From JAIBBG01 sp046304755 (GTDB lineage: Bacteria > Bacteroidota > Bacteroidia > Flavobacteriales_D > Sanyastnellaceae): a DNA stretch of 9,501 bases. The stretch covers positions 1-9,501 of the forward strand of contig JBKCDO010000151.1 of the NCBI GenBank assembly GCA_046304755.1, given 5' to 3'. Numbering within the stretch: position 1 is the first letter of the stretch; each line of letters begins with the position of its first letter. Below are positions 6,585 to 9,501 of the stretch, one piece after another. The notes under the pieces were generated by a model. The model saw only the letters and a list, made by a program, of their open reading frames with translations. It did not search any database and was not told the DNA's origin. The translations under genes were made by a program, and so were the position numbers.

Positions 6585-6605
6585 GAACCTGCTGACAGCC
6601 GGTTC
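6585..6605. promoter_or_regulatory. 21-bp imperfect palindrome before the transporter gene
   Basis: GAACC-T-GCTG-A-CAGC-C-GGTTC is symmetrical about A6595, with nine of ten positions paired (T6590/C6600 is the exception). It lies 14 bp before the transporter ATG. No T-run follows on the plus strand, so it is not a normal intrinsic terminator. It could be an operator or an mRNA hairpin that adjusts transporter expression relative to the two genes upstream. Confidence 0.45.
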
Positions 6606-6619
6606 GTACAAATCGCGCG

Positions 6620-9501
6620 ATGAGTGCAGGAATATTAAGAGCATTGATGCAGCTGTTTGCTATTATCAGCGGCGCCGGACAGAAGTCGGGTCGCGAGATT
6701 GTAGCCTTATTTCTGCGTCAACAGCTCAACAAGGAAATGGTCAACAACTACCTCAAGTTATATGAGGAGTTTGCCGAGAAATTCCACAACGTAAAGGATT
6801 CTGAAAAGAAAACCAGTATGGCCTCGGTGAAGGTCCTGCGTATCTGCAATCAGATCAATGAAGAACTGCAGCAAAAAGAAAAGTTCTTCGTTGTCGTTCG
6901 CCTACTTGAATTCTTGCGCGAATACACCGATCACGGCCCACAAGAACTTGCCTTTGTGGAAACCGTCGCCGAAGCCTTTAACATCGAGCAATCGCTGTTT
7001 AAGAAAATCCAAACGCACGTAGACTGCGATGTCGATAAGCTCCCCGATGATGCAAATTACCTCATTGCTGCATCTGAAAGAAAAACCGATATCAAAAGCG
7101 CGCAGTTCCTGCAAGTGGAACATCTGAAAGGCATATTACTCTTCCTGCGTCTGCAAGAAGACAATATTTTTTTCGTACGCTACTTCGGTCCCGATGCGCT
7201 CAACCTGAATAGTCAGCATATCGCGCCATTGCGCACGTATGTGTTTGGCCAGGGATCAAGCATCCGTGGTGCGAAAATCAGTCCCGTATTTTACAGCGAC
7301 GTACTGCACCGCTATTTGCTCACCGATAGTCCTGCCTCTATTGTCTATCGCGTGGAGGATGTATCGTATTACTTCCCCGGAACTCAGAAGCAAGCCCTGC
7401 ATCAATTCAATTTGATGGAAGACAGCGGCACATTGGTGGGCATCATGGGAGGCAGTGGAGCCGGAAAAAGTACCTGCCTCAATGTGCTCAACGGCAACTA
7501 CACGCCATCCTACGGGAAGATTACGCTGAACGGCATTGATATCCATCACGAGAAAGATAAAATCCGCGGTGTGTTGGGATATGTTGCTCAAGACGACTTG
7601 CTGATTGAAGAACTATCCGTTTTTCAAAACTTGTTTTACAACGCCAAGCTTTGCTTTGCCGGTAAGTCGGACCAAGAGCTGGAAGAAATGACCATGCGCA
7701 CCTTGCACTCCGTTGGTCTTTCAGAATGTAAAGACTTGCGCGTGGGCAGTGTGGTGGACAAAACCATCAGCGGCGGACAACGTAAACGCCTCAACATCGC
7801 ACTCGAGCTGATTCGAGAACCATCGGTATTGTTTATCGATGAACCTACCAGCGGACTTTCCAGCCGCGACTCGGAAAACATCATGGACCTGCTCAAGGAA
7901 TTAACCTTGCGTGGCAAACTGATTTTTGCTGTCATACACCAACCCTCGAGCGATATCTTCAAGATGCTCGATAAGCTTTTCATACTGGACAATGGCGGCT
8001 ATCCTATCTATTATGGCAATCCCGTTGAAAGCATCATCTACTTCAAGCGTCTGGCCAACCAGGTCAACCTTACCGAAAGTGAATGTCCTCATTGTGGCAA
8101 CGTGAATCCCGAGCAAATCTTCAACATCATTGAAGCTAAAGTGGTGGATGAATATGGCAATGAAACCGAACATCGCAAGGTGTCGCCGGCGGAATGGAAC
8201 AACTTCTTCAACGTGATGATCGGCAATCACCTGAGCAATCGCAACTTGCCCAAGGAGAAACCGGCCAGTGCATTCAGCCTTCCTAATCCGTTCAAGCAAT
8301 TCAAAGTATTCGCCGTTCGTGATATGCTCAGCAAACTGTCCAACCGACAGTACATGCTTATTAATTTTCTGGAAGCTCCCGTGCTGGCCGCCGTGCTCTC
8401 ACTGTTTATCAAGTACTATCCAACCGACACGGCGGGTATACAGCCATACACGTTCCGCGAAAACCTCAACTTCCCACAGTATCTCTTTATTTCGGTCGTT
8501 GTAGCCATATTCCTAGGGCTCACCGTGAGTGCAGAAGAGATCATCAAGGATCAGAAAATCCTCAAACGGGATCGTTATCTCAACCTCAATAAGCTGAGTT
8601 ATTTGGGCAGTAAAGTGAGTATCCTGTTTTTCATTTCGCTGATTCAAAGCTTGAGTTTTGTCTTGGTAGGCAACACCATTCTGGAAGTTGAAGGCATGCT
8701 CCTACCCTTTTGGCTCGTACTCTTCAGCACAAGCTGCTTTGCCAATATTCTGGGATTGAACATTTCGGCTAGTTTCAACAGCGCCAAAGTCATCTACATC
8801 ATCATACCGATTCTGGTGATTCCACAGTTGTTGCTCAGTGGCGTCATTGTGCGATTCGATCGTTTGTATCCCGGAATTACGAATCAGAAAAAAGTTCCGT
8901 GGATTGGTAATGCCATGGTTGCGCGATGGGCTTACGAAGCCATGGCTGTGTATCAATTCAAGAACAATGAATTCGAAAAGCAATTCTTCGCATTCGACCG
9001 CGACCGTAAATACTACGCTTGGAAAAAAGACTACTGGTTGAAGGATTTAAAGGTCAGGAGCTCAGACGCACAAAAAATGCTGAACCAATCTTCCTCAGCA
9101 CAACCGCTGGCGCACAACCTCGGTATTCTGCGCAATGAATTATTGAAGGAGACTCAACGCATTCCTAACCTGAACATACCGGCTTTGCAGTCGCTGAAAC
9201 CGGAACTCGTCAATGCTGCTGCGCTTCAATCCATCGACAGCACCTTGATCATGCTGGATCGTTATTACGTCAATAACTACAACAGCACCAACGATCAAAA
9301 GGAAATGCTGATTGCCGAACTAACCAATACGCCCGAAAAGCGCGCAGCATTCCTTCAACTGCAAGACGCACATTTCAATGAAAACCTCGAAGAATTTGTG
9401 ACGAATAAAAACGACCTGAAAAAAATCGTGGAGGCGAATCAGGAACTCATTCAGAAACAAAATCCGATCTATCTCGATCCTGAAGGTGGATTCTTCAATG
9501 C
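6620..9501 (+). CDS. TerB-like/ABC transporter fusion (ABCG-type half-transporter), cut by window edge
   Basis: From the ATG at 6620 the frame stays open to the window end, giving 960 codons. Residues 6-130 are all-helical and resemble a TerB-like domain (LRALMQLFAIISG..., then LEFLREYTDHGPQELAFVETVAEAFNI). Residues about 145-235 form a beta-rich domain with GQGSSIRGAKISPVFYSDV. The nucleotide-binding domain follows: Walker A GGSGAGKST (277-285), Q-loop Q324, signature SGGQRKR (384-390), Walker B LFIDE with D407-E408, and H-loop H440. A CPHC pair (C489, C492) followed by GNVNPEQIFNIIE sits in the linker. Five membrane helices are near 580-600, 621-640, 666-688, 694-716 and 724-744, the ABC-2/ABCG order of NBD before TMD. 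After helix 5 comes a long exported segment (746-960 and on); helix 6 is expected beyond the edge. All catalytic motifs are intact. Substrate and direction are unknown; export or lipid/lipoprotein handling is inference. Confidence 0.92.
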   Translation, partial: MSAGILRALMQLFAIISGAGQKSGREIVALFLRQQLNKEMVNNYLKLYEEFAEKFHNVKDSEKKTSMASVKVLRICNQINEELQQKEKFFVVVRLLEFLREYTDHGPQELAFVETVAEAFNIEQSLFKKIQTHVDCDVDKLPDDANYLIAASERKTDIKSAQFLQVEHLKGILLFLRLQEDNIFFVRYFGPDALNLNSQHIAPLRTYVFGQGSSIRGAKISPVFYSDVLHRYLLTDSPASIVYRVEDVSYYFPGTQKQALHQFNLMEDSGTLVGIMGGSGAGKSTCLNVLNGNYTPSYGKITLNGIDIHHEKDKIRGVLGYVAQDDLLIEELSVFQNLFYNAKLCFAGKSDQELEEMTMRTLHSVGLSECKDLRVGSVVDKTISGGQRKRLNIALELIREPSVLFIDEPTSGLSSRDSENIMDLLKELTLRGKLIFAVIHQPSSDIFKMLDKLFILDNGGYPIYYGNPVESIIYFKRLANQVNLTESECPHCGNVNPEQIFNIIEAKVVDEYGNETEHRKVSPAEWNNFFNVMIGNHLSNRNLPKEKPASAFSLPNPFKQFKVFAVRDMLSKLSNRQYMLINFLEAPVLAAVLSLFIKYYPTDTAGIQPYTFRENLNFPQYLFISVVVAIFLGLTVSAEEIIKDQKILKRDRYLNLNKLSYLGSKVSILFFISLIQSLSFVLVGNTILEVEGMLLPFWLVLFSTSCFANILGLNISASFNSAKVIYIIIPILVIPQLLLSGVIVRFDRLYPGITNQKKVPWIGNAMVARWAYEAMAVYQFKNNEFEKQFFAFDRDRKYYAWKKDYWLKDLKVRSSDAQKMLNQSSSAQPLAHNLGILRNELLKETQRIPNLNIPALQSLKPELVNAAALQSIDSTLIMLDRYYVNNYNSTNDQKEMLIAELTNTPEKRAAFLQLQDAHFNENLEEFVTNKNDLKKIVEANQELIQKQNPIYLDPEGGFFN

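Noticed and set aside
7256..8412. Several minus-strand open frames of 60-130 codons opposite the transporter ATPase region
   Set aside because: The plus-strand frame carries every ABC catalytic motif in order over the same bases; the antisense products look composition-driven.
1..9501. Possible defence island, phage remnant or transposon in the window
   Set aside because: I see no transposase, integrase, nuclease, toxin-antitoxin pair, terminal repeats or CRISPR-like spacing. The genes look like native Bacteroidota chromosome.

Overview
The window looks like a chromosomal stretch of a Bacteroidota bacterium. This rests on protein families typical of that phylum, almost no Shine-Dalgarno signals, and several proteins with lipoprotein or Sec signals. 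Base composition looks intermediate rather than strongly AT-rich. I cannot place it below phylum from sequence alone. Coding density is high. I see no tRNA, rRNA, CRISPR array, insertion sequence or phage gene.

Left part (1-5119), all on the minus strand. In transcription order it holds: a beta-helix surface lipoprotein (5119-3584); a CoA-pyrophosphatase-like NUDIX hydrolase joined to it by a TAATG overlap (3584-2949); a 64-bp gap with a possible weak terminator and a perfect inverted repeat touching the next start codon; a small secreted protein that resembles the soluble tail of DUF2723 membrane proteins (2884-2147); an ECF sigma factor 8 bp later (2138-1524); a single-pass membrane protein starting 1 bp after the sigma stop, the likely anti-sigma partner (1522-683); and, after 61 bp, the N-terminal 207 codons of the ABC-F translation factor EttA (621 to the window edge).

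A 150-bp divergent intergenic region (5120-5270) separates this from the right part, which is on the plus strand. There a lipoprotein (5271-6167), a small cysteine-containing secreted protein (6164-6571, ATGA overlap) and a very large TerB-like/ABCG-type transporter fusion (6620 to the window edge, 960 codons visible) form a probable operon.

Reading of the whole: the left part pairs envelope-facing proteins with a sigma/anti-sigma switch that could sense the envelope. The right part looks like a Bacteroidota envelope module in which a fused ABC transporter works with one outer-compartment lipoprotein and one small periplasmic protein. That module is the best candidate here for an undescribed system. 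Its proposed shared function is inference from gene overlap and from my memory of recurring families, not from a search.
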